DNA of 64,000 nt from Bacteroidales bacterium (GCA_018056955.1 JAGPEQ010000003.1:14068-78067); one strand, 5' to 3'. Positions 9,375 to 18,016 are shown, numbered from the stretch's first letter. Numbers and translations: made by a program. The notes: generated by a model from the sequence alone, not told the origin.

Positions 9375-9382
9375 TAACTTTG
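9375..9382 (+). promoter_or_regulatory. -7 promoter element upstream of the ZIP transporter
   Basis: TAACTTTG matches TAnnTTTG, 30 bases before the coding start. No good -33 TTTG lies at the usual spacing, so the site is tentative. Confidence 0.4.
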
Positions 9383-9412
9383 TTTACTAAGGTTCATTTA
9401 ATACCGTGAGAT

Positions 9413-10225
9413 ATGGAGTATGAGATGTCAAATATACTTATAGCATTTGGTTTAACACTTTTTGCTGGTCTTTCAACCGGTATTGGAAGTGCTATTGCTT
9501 TTTTTTCAAAGCATACCAATACTAAGTTTCTGTCGCTTGCGCTAGGGTTTTCGGCTGGCGTAATGATTTATGTGTCGTTTATTGAAATTTTTTCCAAGGC
9601 GCGTGAGTCGCTGGTCGATGCAATTGGCTTGCATTTAGGTTCATGGATTACGGTTGCCTCCTTTTTTGGAGGCATGGCGGTTATTGCGCTGATTGATAAG
9701 TTTATACCCGAGCAGGAAAACCCCCACGAGGTTATGCTGGTTGAGGATGCTGAGAGTGGCCGAAAGCGTAAAGGGAAGCTGATGCGCATGGGACTCTTTA
9801 CAGCCTTAGCCATCGCCATCCATAACTTCCCCGAGGGCTTGGCCACGTTTACCGCGGCTTTATCGAACCCTAACCTGGGGATTGCCATTGCTGTAGCCAT
9901 TGCAATACACAATATTCCTGAAGGTATTGCTGTTTCGGTACCAATTTTCTATGCTACAGGCGATAAACGAAAGGCGTTTAGGCTATCGTTCCTCTCGGGC
10001 CTTGCTGAACCTATTGGTGCTATAGTTGGATATTTGCTGCTTATGCCGTTTATTAATGGTGTTACATTTGGTATTCTGTTTGCAGCAGTTGCAGGTATAA
10101 TGGTATTTATCTCTGTTGATGAGTTACTCCCTGCTGCCCGCGAGTATGGCGAGCACCACCTTTCCATTTACGGCCTTATTGGTGGCATGATTGTCATGTC
10201 AATCAGCCTGTTAATGTTTATTTAG
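9413..10225 (+). CDS. zupT: ZIP family divalent metal transporter (ZupT type)
   Basis: 270 residues with eight predicted membrane segments. ZIP proteins import zinc, iron or manganese across the inner membrane. The two signature motifs HNFPEG (membrane segment 4) and HNIPEG (segment 5) form the binuclear metal site of ZupT-like members. A charged loop with GRKRKGK sits before segment 4, and [11 protein letters not shown] matches the family. The start may be 9413 or the in-frame Met at 9425 (MSNILIAF); neither has a strong ribosome site. The gene is preceded by a -7 box and followed by the terminator at 10241. Confidence 0.9.
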   Translation: MEYEMSNILIAFGLTLFAGLSTGIGSAIAFFSKHTNTKFLSLALGFSAGVMIYVSFIEIFSKARESLVDAIGLHLGSWITVASFFGGMAVIALIDKFIPEQENPHEVMLVEDAESGRKRKGKLMRMGLFTALAIAIHNFPEGLATFTAALSNPNLGIAIAVAIAIHNIPEGIAVSVPIFYATGDKRKAFRLSFLSGLAEPIGAIVGYLLLMPFINGVTFGILFAAVAGIMVFISVDELLPAAREYGEHHLSIYGLIGGMIVMSISLLMFI

Positions 10226-10240
10226 TTGGAATGAAATAAT

Positions 10241-10270
10241 AAACGGCTGGTGTTTTAGCCAACCGTTTTT
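10241..10270. terminator. Intrinsic terminator between zupT and the FmdE gene
   Basis: AAACGGCTGG at 10241-10250 pairs with CCAACCGTTT at 10259-10268 with one mismatch, followed by T residues on the plus strand. It separates two convergent genes. Confidence 0.65.
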
Positions 10271-10285
10271 GCATTATAGGTAGTT

Positions 10286-10891
10286 TTAGTACTTGTTAGC
10301 ACAATCGATGCAAACCTTTTTATCTCCTTTAATGCGTCCGTACTCCATAACCGTCATTTCGCCACACTCCTCGCATACAAAGCTATTAAAACTGTGTGGG
10401 TGTTCTTTAAGGTCATACTGGAAGACCTCTGAAATATTGATTAACTTTTCATCAGGGGCGTTCATTACATTATTAACCAAAGGGTCAACCACCAAATCGG
10501 GAACTTTACTTGCGGGTATTCCCTTTTCGCGGTAATCCTTAAAGAATGATGTTTGCTTATTGGCAAGCATTGCTTCTGCTTTGGGTGTAACCCTTACAGC
10601 GCGGCCGGTAGCTTTGTCAATAACAGTAACGGCCCATTTCCCTTTATGGGTTTTCTTGATATTGCCTTTGCCAAAGGTTGCGCCCAGTATAACCTGTAAA
10701 CCATCGGCATAGCAGGTGGCACAATGGTCATCGCCAAGGTCAACAAGGGCTATTAGCTGGCCATCCTTAGCACGTTCCACACCCAGTGCATTCATTGCAG
10801 CAGCACCTACCCTAAGCCCCATAGGCATTGCAGGACATTTATGTCCATGGAATTTTTGACCAAATTCCAACCAATCTTTGGGATTAATCAT
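10286..10891 (-). CDS. FmdE family protein with C-terminal zinc ribbon
   Basis: 201 residues. The N-terminal domain (about 1-140) has the FmdE signatures HGHKCPAMPMGLRVG and DDHCATCYADGLQV followed by GATFGKGNI. The family was named from formylmethanofuran dehydrogenase operons but is common in anaerobes without that enzyme, and its biochemical role is not settled. The C-terminus adds a zinc ribbon with CEECG and CIDC pairs (about residues 173-197). It is the last gene of the TetR-TauE-CDF-FmdE set, 18 bases after the CDF gene, so a part in metal or sulfur handling is inferred from context only. Confidence 0.85.
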   Translation of the reverse strand: MINPKDWLEFGQKFHGHKCPAMPMGLRVGAAAMNALGVERAKDGQLIALVDLGDDHCATCYADGLQVILGATFGKGNIKKTHKGKWAVTVIDKATGRAVRVTPKAEAMLANKQTSFFKDYREKGIPASKVPDLVVDPLVNNVMNAPDEKLINISEVFQYDLKEHPHSFNSFVCEECGEMTVMEYGRIKGDKKVCIDCANKY

Positions 10892-10909
10892 AGTGTAAAA
10901 ATTTAATTG

Positions 10910-11800
10910 TTAATGAATTAGTTGTTTATTATCAGTAACCGAATACTCCGGTTGAATAGTTACATGATTTATGCCTTGCTTTGCAAGCAAAATTTTTACT
11001 TGCTCAAGAATCTTCTCGAAATCCGATATTGTGATATTGTTAGTTACATCCAAATGGGCCTCGAACATGATTTCGTGCTCATCAATTTGCCAGATGTGCA
11101 CATGGTGTAAGTTTTTTACCCCCTCAAGTGATTCAACCTGTTTAGTAATTTCATTGATGTTTATATTCTCAGGGGAAAATTGCATAAAAATTCTCAAGGA
11201 AGCTTTTATTATTTTCCACGATGTAAAAAGTAAGTATATGGCAATTAGTATGCTAAAGAGGGCATCAACCCGATACCATTGGAGGTATTTCATAGCCAGT
11301 CCACCAATCAGAACGGCTACAGAGGTAAGCATATCGCTGAAAAGATGAAGGTATGCCGACCGTATATTGATGCTATTGCGTGAATCAGCTTTTATGAAAA
11401 GAACGCTTAAGCCATTAACCAAAATACTTAATAACGATAGCCATATCACCCAACCGGAATCAATTGGAATGGGTTTATAAAGGCGTTTGACGCTCTCCAA
11501 AAGAATAGCAATAGCTAAACCTAGTAGTGTAACAGAGTTTATCAGGGCTGCCAGGATTTCGGAGCGTTTTAACCCGTAGGTACGAGTAAGAGTGGCTTTT
11601 TGTCCTGATAACCTATTTGCTGTGTAACTTATAATTAGCGATAGCACATCGCTGAAGTTATGGGCTGCATCGCTAAGAAGCGATATGCTTCCTGAAAATA
11701 TGCCGCCAAGGAATTCGGCAACTGTAATAAAAAGGTTTAGAAGTATTGTAATGCCTAAGTTTTTCCCGCTTACCTTATGGTGGTTATGATCATGGCTCAT
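10910..11800 (-). CDS. Cation diffusion facilitator metal exporter (CzcD/ZitB type)
   Basis: 296 residues, six membrane segments. CDF proteins exchange protons for Zn, Co, Cd or Fe in the inner membrane. The His-rich N-terminus (MSHDHNHHK), the segment LLSDAAHNFSDVLS in membrane helix 2 and HLFSDMLTS in helix 5 give the HxxxD metal site of zinc-type members. The cytosolic C-terminal ferredoxin-like domain contains HHVHIWQIDEHEIMFEAHLD. It lies 11 bases after the TauE/SafE gene and just before the FmdE gene in one operon controlled by the adjacent TetR protein. Confidence 0.92.
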   Translation of the reverse strand: MSHDHNHHKVSGKNLGITILLNLFITVAEFLGGIFSGSISLLSDAAHNFSDVLSLIISYTANRLSGQKATLTRTYGLKRSEILAALINSVTLLGLAIAILLESVKRLYKPIPIDSGWVIWLSLLSILVNGLSVLFIKADSRNSINIRSAYLHLFSDMLTSVAVLIGGLAMKYLQWYRVDALFSILIAIYLLFTSWKIIKASLRIFMQFSPENININEITKQVESLEGVKNLHHVHIWQIDEHEIMFEAHLDVTNNITISDFEKILEQVKILLAKQGINHVTIQPEYSVTDNKQLIH

Positions 11801-11811
11801 GGGTACAATTT

Positions 11812-12564
11812 TTAAGATAAAATTCCGTAAACCATCTTAGTTGCTATGAGTAGAAGAACAACAGCATATACAACTTTTACCTGTTTCGATTTAGCTTTTT
11901 GGGTCATGTATAAACCGCCCAGTTGTGACCCTATGATTACCGCAAGGACAACTACTATGGTGAGTGGCCAATTTATATGGCCCTGGGATACGTGCCCCAG
12001 GTAACCCGAAAAGGATGAGAATGTCACCACAAATGCGGTTGTGGCTGCAGCCTCCTTTGTTTTGTAGCCCATCATCATGAGAATTGGTGCAATGATAAAG
12101 CCGCCGCCTAAACCCAGCATGCCACCGATAAAACCGGCAAAGCCACCCACAAAGAAACCTATGATACTTCGTTTCTTTAACGACATCATGGTTTCGGGCT
12201 CCTCCTGTTTTGACGCCCAAAGCGTGCGGAGGGCAGCAGCAACAACCATTACAGCAAATAAGAATTTAAGCAATTGAACTGGAACATGTTCGCTGGTCAT
12301 TGCGCCTAGCGGGGAAGCTACTAATGCAGTAGCAGCCATTACGGCACCACCCTTCCAATCAACCATCTTTTTACGGGCAAACGGGATGAGTACCAATGCT
12401 GTGTTTAAACCATTCAAAAGCAAACCCAAAGGAATTGCAACCGTAACCATATCAAACCCAGCCCAGTTTAGTACTGGTACGTAAACCATTCCTCCGCCTA
12501 ATCCTAGCATGGAAAAAATGAACGATGCTATTGAAATTACTATAAATACAATTATGAAAAGCAT
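11812..12564 (-). CDS. TauE/SafE family sulfite or organosulfur exporter-like permease
   Basis: 250 residues, about eight membrane segments in two homologous halves marked by GLGGGMVYVPVLNW near residue 21 and GLGGGFIIAPILMMMGY near residue 150. TauE/SafE proteins move sulfite, sulfoacetate or related anions across the inner membrane; direction and substrate differ between members. It is the first structural gene behind the operator-like palindrome at 12578-12595, directly downstream of the TetR gene, with the CDF transporter 11 bases further on. Confidence 0.88.
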   Translation of the reverse strand: MLFIIVFIVISIASFIFSMLGLGGGMVYVPVLNWAGFDMVTVAIPLGLLLNGLNTALVLIPFARKKMVDWKGGAVMAATALVASPLGAMTSEHVPVQLLKFLFAVMVVAAALRTLWASKQEEPETMMSLKKRSIIGFFVGGFAGFIGGMLGLGGGFIIAPILMMMGYKTKEAAATTAFVVTFSSFSGYLGHVSQGHINWPLTIVVVLAVIIGSQLGGLYMTQKAKSKQVKVVYAVVLLLIATKMVYGILS

Positions 12565-12577
12565 ATTTTTAAAATTA

Positions 12578-12595
12578 AAGTGAGTATATACTTAC
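12578..12595. promoter_or_regulatory. Operator-like palindrome upstream of the TauE operon
   Basis: AAGTGAGTATATACTTAC has a perfect central palindrome AGTATATACT and matches the site at 13205-13222 upstream of the TetR gene at 14 of 18 positions. It is probably a binding site for the TetR protein encoded next to it. Confidence 0.6.
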
Positions 12596-12611
12596 ATGAT
12601 GTGTAAAAAAA

Positions 12612-13199
12612 TTACCTGGTGAGCATTTTGTTTATGAGAAACATCATCCTACTACAAAAGTTCGACGTGTCTAAAACACCCTTGTTGAGTATTAGTTCAA
12701 CGTTAAGTGAAACAGGTATGCCCATGTATAGCATGGCTACGTTTTCAACGGGTATGTTTTCGTCCCATATCCCTTCAGCAATACCGTCAAGAACAACCTT
12801 GCTTACCATTTTTTTTTGTGTATTAAATATCTGCATCAAGGCCTGTTTTAGCTCTTCATCGTTATTATGTGATGCTTCTGAAAAGAGTAGTAGGGTAATA
12901 CCCTTGTTATCGGTTAGGTACTTAACGGTAAAGCAAAGTAAGTGTTCCAAGCGTTTTTGTGGCAGTTCGTTAGAAGTGGCGATCTTTCGTAAGTGTTCAA
13001 TAAAATCTCTTTGTACGTCAGTTATAATGGAATGAATGATGCTTTGCTTTGTTGGGAAATGCCTAAAAATTGCACCTTCACTCATGCCAATACGCTGAGC
13101 CAGCATACGAGTGGATAGGTTTTTCAATCCATCGGTATAAATAATACCGAGAACTGCCTGCTTAATCTGTTCCTGCCGAACCTCAGTGGGTTGCCTCAT
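12612..13199 (-). CDS. TetR/AcrR family transcriptional regulator
   Basis: 195 residues. The N-terminal helix-turn-helix (about residues 8-55) reads KNLSTRMLAQRIGMSEGAIF followed by RHFPTK, the classic TetR DNA-binding segment. The rest is a helical ligand-binding domain with no close match recognised. TetR proteins are usually repressors released by a small ligand. The gene lies upstream of TauE-CDF-FmdE on the same strand with 47 bases between it and TauE. Both its own upstream region and that gap contain the same 18-base near-palindrome, so autoregulation and control of the exporters are likely. Confidence 0.92.
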   Translation of the reverse strand: MRQPTEVRQEQIKQAVLGIIYTDGLKNLSTRMLAQRIGMSEGAIFRHFPTKQSIIHSIITDVQRDFIEHLRKIATSNELPQKRLEHLLCFTVKYLTDNKGITLLLFSEASHNNDEELKQALMQIFNTQKKMVSKVVLDGIAEGIWDENIPVENVAMLYMGIPVSLNVELILNKGVLDTSNFCSRMMFLINKMLTR

Positions 13200-13204
13200 A
13201 TATC

Positions 13205-13222
13205 AAGTAAGTAAACACTTGC
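13205..13222. promoter_or_regulatory. Operator-like site upstream of the TetR gene
   Basis: AAGTAAGTAAACACTTGC, six bases upstream of the TetR start codon, shares 14 of 18 bases and the same half-site arrangement with the site at 12578-12595. It is probably an autoregulatory operator. Confidence 0.6.
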
Positions 13223-13291
13223 AAACATACAATTCCTTCCATAAATACCACAAGAATCGATGTTAAAATGAGTTAAAAAGAATGGAGGATT

Positions 13292-13681
13292 TTATTTTAC
13301 CCCTTTTTTCTTGAGCACTTCAATAAGTTCGTTTTCGGGGAAAAAACCTTCGTGCCTAAAGTATTCCTTACCATTCTCATCTAAAAAAATTTGGGTGGGT
13401 ATAAGGTTGATATTATACTTTTTGGCGTATTGCTTTCCATCGTCAGTCCAAACATCGTAAAAGATTACCTTTACCTGTTTGCCATACTTTTCTTCTACCG
13501 ATTTTAGTATAGGCTGCATTTGTTGGCAAGGGATGCATCTAACTGAACCCAACTCAATAAAGGTTACCTTGTATTTCCTTTCTGTTTTACTGGTTTGGCT
13601 TTTGGTTTGCGCAAACGTATTTGATGAAAGAGCCGCTATAAAAAATGCGGTAATGGTTAAATAAATTACTAGTCGTTTCAT
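13292..13681 (-). CDS. Exported thioredoxin-fold protein with CIPC active site
   Basis: About 129 residues from the Met at 13681 (MKRLV), chosen because the signal peptide begins there; an in-frame Met at 13708 would add nine residues. The signal peptide ends near ALSSNTFAQ. The mature part is a thioredoxin fold with SVRCIPCQQMQPILK, where CIPC replaces the usual CGPC, and a cis-Pro in LIPTQIFLDENG. It probably acts in periplasmic thiol redox chemistry. It stands just downstream of the YedE pair, so it may reduce or carry the sulfur or metalloid compound those transporters handle; this is inference. Confidence 0.88.
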   Translation of the reverse strand: MKRLVIYLTITAFFIAALSSNTFAQTKSQTSKTERKYKVTFIELGSVRCIPCQQMQPILKSVEEKYGKQVKVIFYDVWTDDGKQYAKKYNINLIPTQIFLDENGKEYFRHEGFFPENELIEVLKKKGVK

Positions 13682-13736
13682 TGAACTGTTTTTTTTAGTG
13701 TTAAGCATAAATTTTTTCTCTAAGAATAGGTGTATC

Positions 13737-13841
13737 CTAAGGGTTGTTTAATTCCTTAACAATGGCCTGTCGCACAATTTCCTCGTCGGGAACTTCCCTG
13801 GAGGCAACATATACACGGTGTAAACATTTTGGATTAATGGC
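13737..13841 (-). pseudogene. Possible gene remnant or non-ATG micro-ORF after the YedE gene
   Basis: Between the YedE stop and the thioredoxin gene an open frame of 34 codons without ATG ends in TAG at 13737. It encodes a protein-like tail (AINPKCLHRVYVASREVPDE and on to ELNNP). The composition looks coding, but there is no ordinary start, only an ATT near the beginning. It may be the 3' end of a decayed gene or a small protein with an ATT start. I do not recognise the family. Confidence 0.3.
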
Positions 13842-13848
13842 TTACCAC

Positions 13849-14385
13849 TTAAAAGTTTTTCTTAAAATCGTCAACCTTGTTGGCAAGGTAGATAATGGCA
13901 ACAAAAACCAATGCGGCTATAGGAACAATTATCCATTGGTTTATGCCCAGCACTGCCGATATATCGCCATTAATGTTTTTGGTCATCAGGTTTGACTTGA
14001 AAAACTTCACATTCACTGCAAAGAATAGAATCCCCAGAAGCATTCCAAGCAGTGCTACCCATGCGTCTTTTTTGGCTTCGCCAATACGGGCAAACAGCGT
14101 TCCTGGACAGTAACCAAGAAGACCCATCCCTGTTCCAAAAATTAATCCGCCAACCACTTTGCCCCAATCTAGCGCTTTAGGATGTAGTTCAATAACACCC
14201 AAGTTTCCAAGCATGTAAAAACCAATCATCGAAAAGGTTACTGCTGTTAGCATGAACTTTAGGATTTTGAAATCCTTTAGCAGAAGCATCCCTGTTACCC
14301 TTGGGTACTTTGTAACCCCGGTACGTTGTAGCGCATAGCCGAATATTAGGCCTATTGCCAATCCAATTAAAATTTGTAGTAACAT
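13849..14385 (-). CDS. YeeE/YedE family membrane protein (shorter half)
   Basis: 178 residues, about five membrane segments. The family signature GTGMGLLGYCPGTLFARIGE carries the conserved Cys of this sulfur-transporter family. YeeE (TsuA) imports thiosulfate; other members move sulfur or selenium species together with TusA-like carriers. The gene follows its larger partner by two bases, so the pair probably forms a two-part transporter in the inner membrane. The end of the preceding protein and this start are translationally coupled. No TusA gene is adjacent. Confidence 0.85.
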   Translation of the reverse strand: MLLQILIGLAIGLIFGYALQRTGVTKYPRVTGMLLLKDFKILKFMLTAVTFSMIGFYMLGNLGVIELHPKALDWGKVVGGLIFGTGMGLLGYCPGTLFARIGEAKKDAWVALLGMLLGILFFAVNVKFFKSNLMTKNINGDISAVLGINQWIIVPIAALVFVAIIYLANKVDDFKKNF

Positions 14386-14387
14386 GA

Positions 14388-14936
14388 TTAACGTCCTCCA
14401 GCTTTAGGGTAAAGTAACTTTGCAACAATAATTCCGGCAATAAAGAAACAGGCTCCAGCCACCATACTACCAAGCGATAGGTGAGCCCAGCCCTGCAGGA
14501 TATTACCTGTTGTGCAACCAACAGCCAGCATGGTCCCTAATCCTAAGCAGAAACCTCCAAGCAACACTACCCCAAAACGTTTCCATACGTTTGTGCCATG
14601 GTATTTCTCCCAAACAGCAGGAATTACCTCTGGGGAGTAGTTTTTACTAAGCTTTGCACCAATGTATGCGCCCAGAATTATCCCAAACAGCATTATAAAC
14701 TCAACAAAAGCTGCTGGACTGGTCCAATTTTTCTGAATTACAGGATTATCGGCAAGCGATACAAAAACATACTTAAAACTTGCAGCAATGTAGGCTACAC
14801 CAGCAGTAATGCCAAAGGGGTAATCCTTGTAGCTTAACTTTTCGAATAGCACATATGTGGCAATGGATAGTAGTGAGACCACTATCCCACCAGTAAGCCA
14901 GTGCCATTCGCCATTTTGGGTTAGTTTGATTTTCAT
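14388..14936 (-). CDS. YeeE/YedE family membrane protein (larger half)
   Basis: About 182 residues from the Met at 14936 (MKIKLTQNGEW); an in-frame Met at 14963 is less likely. Four to five membrane segments. The conserved Cys motif is GTMLAVGCTTGNILQGWAHL, the same type as in thiosulfate importers. It is paired with the next gene, two bases away. With the exported thioredoxin and the alginate-type porin around it, the pair looks like an uptake route for a small sulfur or metalloid compound; substrate not shown by the sequence. Confidence 0.85.
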   Translation of the reverse strand: MKIKLTQNGEWHWLTGGIVVSLLSIATYVLFEKLSYKDYPFGITAGVAYIAASFKYVFVSLADNPVIQKNWTSPAAFVEFIMLFGIILGAYIGAKLSKNYSPEVIPAVWEKYHGTNVWKRFGVVLLGGFCLGLGTMLAVGCTTGNILQGWAHLSLGSMVAGACFFIAGIIVAKLLYPKAGGR

Positions 14937-14990
14937 AGTTTGGTTTTTTAGGTTATCAATCACTTTAGGTTACTAAATTTATAATTTCAT

Positions 14991-16385
14991 TTAATGCTTT
15001 GCATGTATTTCTTTATCGAGTTTAATAAAGGCTTGTATGGCAAACCAATTAGAGTTTTGAGCAGTTGTTCCATTGATGGGTTGAAGGTCGCCAGCCCAAA
15101 AATATCCGAAAACCCCAACGAACTGAAATTGTTTGCCAGCATTGTAACTGGCAAAAAAGTTAAACTCATTGCCAAGGTGATGTTTGCCGGCTTGAAGTTT
15201 CATTGTGCCAAGCAGCGTTTTATTGTCAGGTGATGGGAGGTAGAAAAAGTGGTAGTTCATTTCAATTTTAAATTTCTTTGAAGGGGTAAGATACAATACA
15301 ACCTCGCGGTCGTCGAGATTAGACCAAGATGTGATGTTCATTCGTCCGTAGTAGCTATCCTTTGCCCCAAAAGCAGGGTCGAAAGTCCGAACCCTCGTAT
15401 CGTCATTATTTCCACCACTTGCATAAGTTTCCCTCAAGCACAGAGTAGGCTTTGCTGGTAGGCCATGAAACTGATACCCCAACAAACCAATTATGCCAAA
15501 AGCGTTAATGGTCTTTCCGTTTTCGTGTCCAAACTCCTGAGTTAGGGTAAAATCGTATTTAAAGCGATTTACTTCATCGCTAAAAACCCTTGTACCAATC
15601 CAGTGTTTAGAAAAACTTTGTTTCCGGATGTAATCGGCTGAACCTTGCGTTTTAATTGCGTAGAATGGCTCAACCACTGCAAGTTTACCAAATTGGATAT
15701 GCGCATAGGCTCCGCCACCCCAATGTTCGGTTTCGGTAAATGGTATAGCCACCTTTTCGGGGTCGTGAGTTTTGGTGCCTCCGCCAAACACATCCAACGA
15801 ATTATTCTTGTTTCTATAGGATAGTCTAACTGCATCCCAAGTCCAACGACCAGTATTTCCCCATTCCCCAGGGCCAAAAATCCGTTTATCGCCAAACGAA
15901 ATCTTTTGTCGGCCAATTTTCAGGCTTACCCCCTTAAAAATCTCTTTTACCGAGAAATACAAATCATAAATCTCAAAAAACTCCTCGTTGGGGTTCATGG
16001 TGTAGTAGGGTTCTTGCGTATTCTTCTGCTTTACTCTGAACAGCTCTGGATACTCCGAGTCCCTTAACGACCAGCCAAATGCCCTTGAGTCCTGAATATG
16101 AGCCGCAAAATCGATTTTGCTTGTGGGTTTGAACGTGAAGCCTGCAACAATTCGTTGAAACAGTATTTTATCGTTTAGTGAGCCTACTCCATTGGGATCG
16201 CCGTAATTTTTGGCATTCATACCGTCCCACACCTCAAAACGCTCGCGTAGGGTAATATTGAATTCTAAAAGGGTTGAATCTCCTCCTGTGTTGGCATTTG
16301 AAAAAGTTGGTAGCACAAGCTGGCAAGCTAAACAAGTTAGCGAAAAAATTATTCTTACTTTATTCTTAAAATATAGGCGAAGCAT
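14991..16385 (-). CDS. Alginate-export-family outer membrane beta-barrel porin
   Basis: 464 residues with an N-terminal signal peptide. The body matches the alginate_exp family: KIGRQKISFGDKRIFGPGEW, WTWDAVRLSYRNKN and FNFFASYNAGKQFQFVGVFG near the C-terminus, the usual last strands of the barrel. In Bacteroidota such barrels are general or anion porins rather than alginate exporters. It lies 54 bases upstream of the YedE pair on the same strand. Together with a second porin at 16929-18002 it suggests that the neighbouring inner-membrane permeases need dedicated outer-membrane entry or exit. Confidence 0.85.
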   Translation of the reverse strand: MLRLYFKNKVRIIFSLTCLACQLVLPTFSNANTGGDSTLLEFNITLRERFEVWDGMNAKNYGDPNGVGSLNDKILFQRIVAGFTFKPTSKIDFAAHIQDSRAFGWSLRDSEYPELFRVKQKNTQEPYYTMNPNEEFFEIYDLYFSVKEIFKGVSLKIGRQKISFGDKRIFGPGEWGNTGRWTWDAVRLSYRNKNNSLDVFGGGTKTHDPEKVAIPFTETEHWGGGAYAHIQFGKLAVVEPFYAIKTQGSADYIRKQSFSKHWIGTRVFSDEVNRFKYDFTLTQEFGHENGKTINAFGIIGLLGYQFHGLPAKPTLCLRETYASGGNNDDTRVRTFDPAFGAKDSYYGRMNITSWSNLDDREVVLYLTPSKKFKIEMNYHFFYLPSPDNKTLLGTMKLQAGKHHLGNEFNFFASYNAGKQFQFVGVFGYFWAGDLQPINGTTAQNSNWFAIQAFIKLDKEIHAKH

Positions 16386-16541
16386 TTTCTTGTGCGTTTG
16401 AATAATTAATGTTGTTAATTCCAGTGGGTTATCAATAATGAGTTGTTGATTTGATTTGTTGTGTTCTACTGGTAATGGTGTTGAAAACCAATATTATTCC
16501 CTGATTAATAGTTGGCATCTAGAGCTATTCATAACCTTGCA
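16386..16541. other. Gap between the DGC gene and the alginate-type porin
   Basis: 156 AT-rich bases, probably holding the promoter for the porin-YedE unit. No consensus -7 box, terminator or palindrome was clear enough to call. Confidence 0.3.
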
Positions 16542-16916
16542 TCAGTATATAACTTCAACCTTTTCGTACACTTTATTTACAACCTCTTCGGTTACAGGGG
16601 TTTGACCTTTTTTGTAACCCAAATCGGTTACCCTAAAGTATTTGTAATCGGTGAAACCATGTCTATCCAATATACGTTTACCGCAATCGGTGGGGCAGCC
16701 ATCGAGCATAAGAATATTTCTTGATTTGAAGGCCTCGATAGACTGCTCTATTCCCGCTCCAACCACTGCAAGGCAATTCATCTTACGTACACCGTTATCT
16801 CTGAGTTTGCGGGCAACCAAATCGGTTATTTGTCCTAAATCGCAAGCGCCCGAACAGGCTAAAACCATGTACTCGTCAACGCCACAAAGGCATCCTGATT
16901 TTTTGTTATCTTCCAT
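16542..16916 (-). CDS. DGC-domain putative zinc-binding protein
   Basis: 124 residues, cytosolic, cysteine-rich. It carries the DGC signature LDGCPTDCGKRIL near residue 72 that names the family, plus CLCG at residue 9 and a CSGACD segment near residue 21. Eight cysteines in a short protein suggest metal or metalloid binding. The family is annotated as putative zinc binding and has no settled function. It sits 12 bases after a phosphate-type porin and in the same strand run as permeases of the ArsP type, which supports a role in handling a thiophilic element; inference. Confidence 0.85.
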   Translation of the reverse strand: MEDNKKSGCLCGVDEYMVLACSGACDLGQITDLVARKLRDNGVRKMNCLAVVGAGIEQSIEAFKSRNILMLDGCPTDCGKRILDRHGFTDYKYFRVTDLGYKKGQTPVTEEVVNKVYEKVEVIY

Positions 16917-16928
16917 AAATAGAAAAAA

Positions 16929-18002
16929 TTAAAGTTTATACTCAAAACTTAACACTATATGATTCTGAAAATCAACACTACTATCTAGGGGTTTCCAACC
17001 CTGATAGTTTAGTGAAATGTTTACCCCCTTCACCGGGTTGTAGTGAATACCCGCAATGTAAGCATTTCCAATTCCGCTGTAATACCAACTTTGTGCATCG
17101 CCGCTTATGGTGTTGGCCTGTAGCTGGTCGAAACGGCCAAATAGCTCCACATTCTTTGCAACGGAAACGCCACCGTAAACCGATAATCCGTAAAGGTTAT
17201 GTTTATTGATGTTTAAATGATTCTTGCGGTAGTTATACTCTGCACCAATCCTGAATTTATCATCGAATTTATACCCAGCAAAAATAGAGAATAGCTGTTG
17301 CTCTGATGGTTTTAGCGGGTTATCCGATTTCGTATAATCGGTGTAAAAGCGTGTTTGCAGCCCTTTTATCGGGTTAAAATCAATGCCTCCGGCTATCTTA
17401 ACATCGCCGTATTCATCCTGGTCGAACCGAAAGCCTTCACCGTTGGTTATTGCAATATCAAAACCGAGCATCTCGTTAAGGGTAAAATATCCGATTATCC
17501 CTAAATCGCTACTGGGTATTCCGTAATACTTATCCTGAAAGGTAGGTGCAACGTAGCGGTAACCCCAAAACTTCTCCTGAGTAATGTAATGGTTCTGCAA
17601 AACGCCGCCAGCCTGTATTCTAACGAAGCTATTGGGTTTCCACTCAATGGATGCGAACTTAAGGGTCATTGTGTAGTAGCTGCCCTCCTTCGATTTATCG
17701 GTAACATCAAGGCTATTGCCCGATGTATCCCGCACTTCAATCTGTCCAACCGTGGTGGGGCGACCTGCATCAATAATAATTTTACCCGAGATTTGCTTGC
17801 TGAACTGGTACTCGTAGCCAAAGTGTGCACGGCCAAACCAAAATCCGTAGGTCTTTTTTGCATTGTTGGTGGCGTTGTAATCGAAATTGCCAAAAACCTG
17901 AATTATTGGTTTGCCATTTGGTTTAAATGTGGAATCGGATGTTTGAGCAGTTACAATGCATTTTGAAAAAAATACAAGTGCTGCAAGGAGTGCTGGTTTC
18001 AT
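16929..18002 (-). CDS. OprO/OprP-like outer membrane porin
   Basis: 357 residues with a signal peptide ending near IVTAQ. The mature sequence is a run of beta strands resembling the phosphate-selective porin (OprO/P) family: YGFWFGRAHFGYEYQF, RIQAGGVLQNHYI, GIHYNPVKGVNISLNYQGW and a C-terminal LSFEYKL. Such porins pass oxyanions. The gene follows the split permease by 14 bases and precedes the DGC gene by 12, so these four genes form one transcription unit. Passage of arsenate-, selenate- or phosphate-like anions is possible but not shown. Confidence 0.8.
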   Translation of the reverse strand: MKPALLAALVFFSKCIVTAQTSDSTFKPNGKPIIQVFGNFDYNATNNAKKTYGFWFGRAHFGYEYQFSKQISGKIIIDAGRPTTVGQIEVRDTSGNSLDVTDKSKEGSYYTMTLKFASIEWKPNSFVRIQAGGVLQNHYITQEKFWGYRYVAPTFQDKYYGIPSSDLGIIGYFTLNEMLGFDIAITNGEGFRFDQDEYGDVKIAGGIDFNPIKGLQTRFYTDYTKSDNPLKPSEQQLFSIFAGYKFDDKFRIGAEYNYRKNHLNINKHNLYGLSVYGGVSVAKNVELFGRFDQLQANTISGDAQSWYYSGIGNAYIAGIHYNPVKGVNISLNYQGWKPLDSSVDFQNHIVLSFEYKL

Positions 18003-18016
18003 AACTAAATTTATTG

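Noticed and set aside
13744-13995. 83-codon plus-strand frame
   Set aside because: It lies antisense to the end of the YedE gene and the remnant frame, with no ribosome site and no protein-like pattern.
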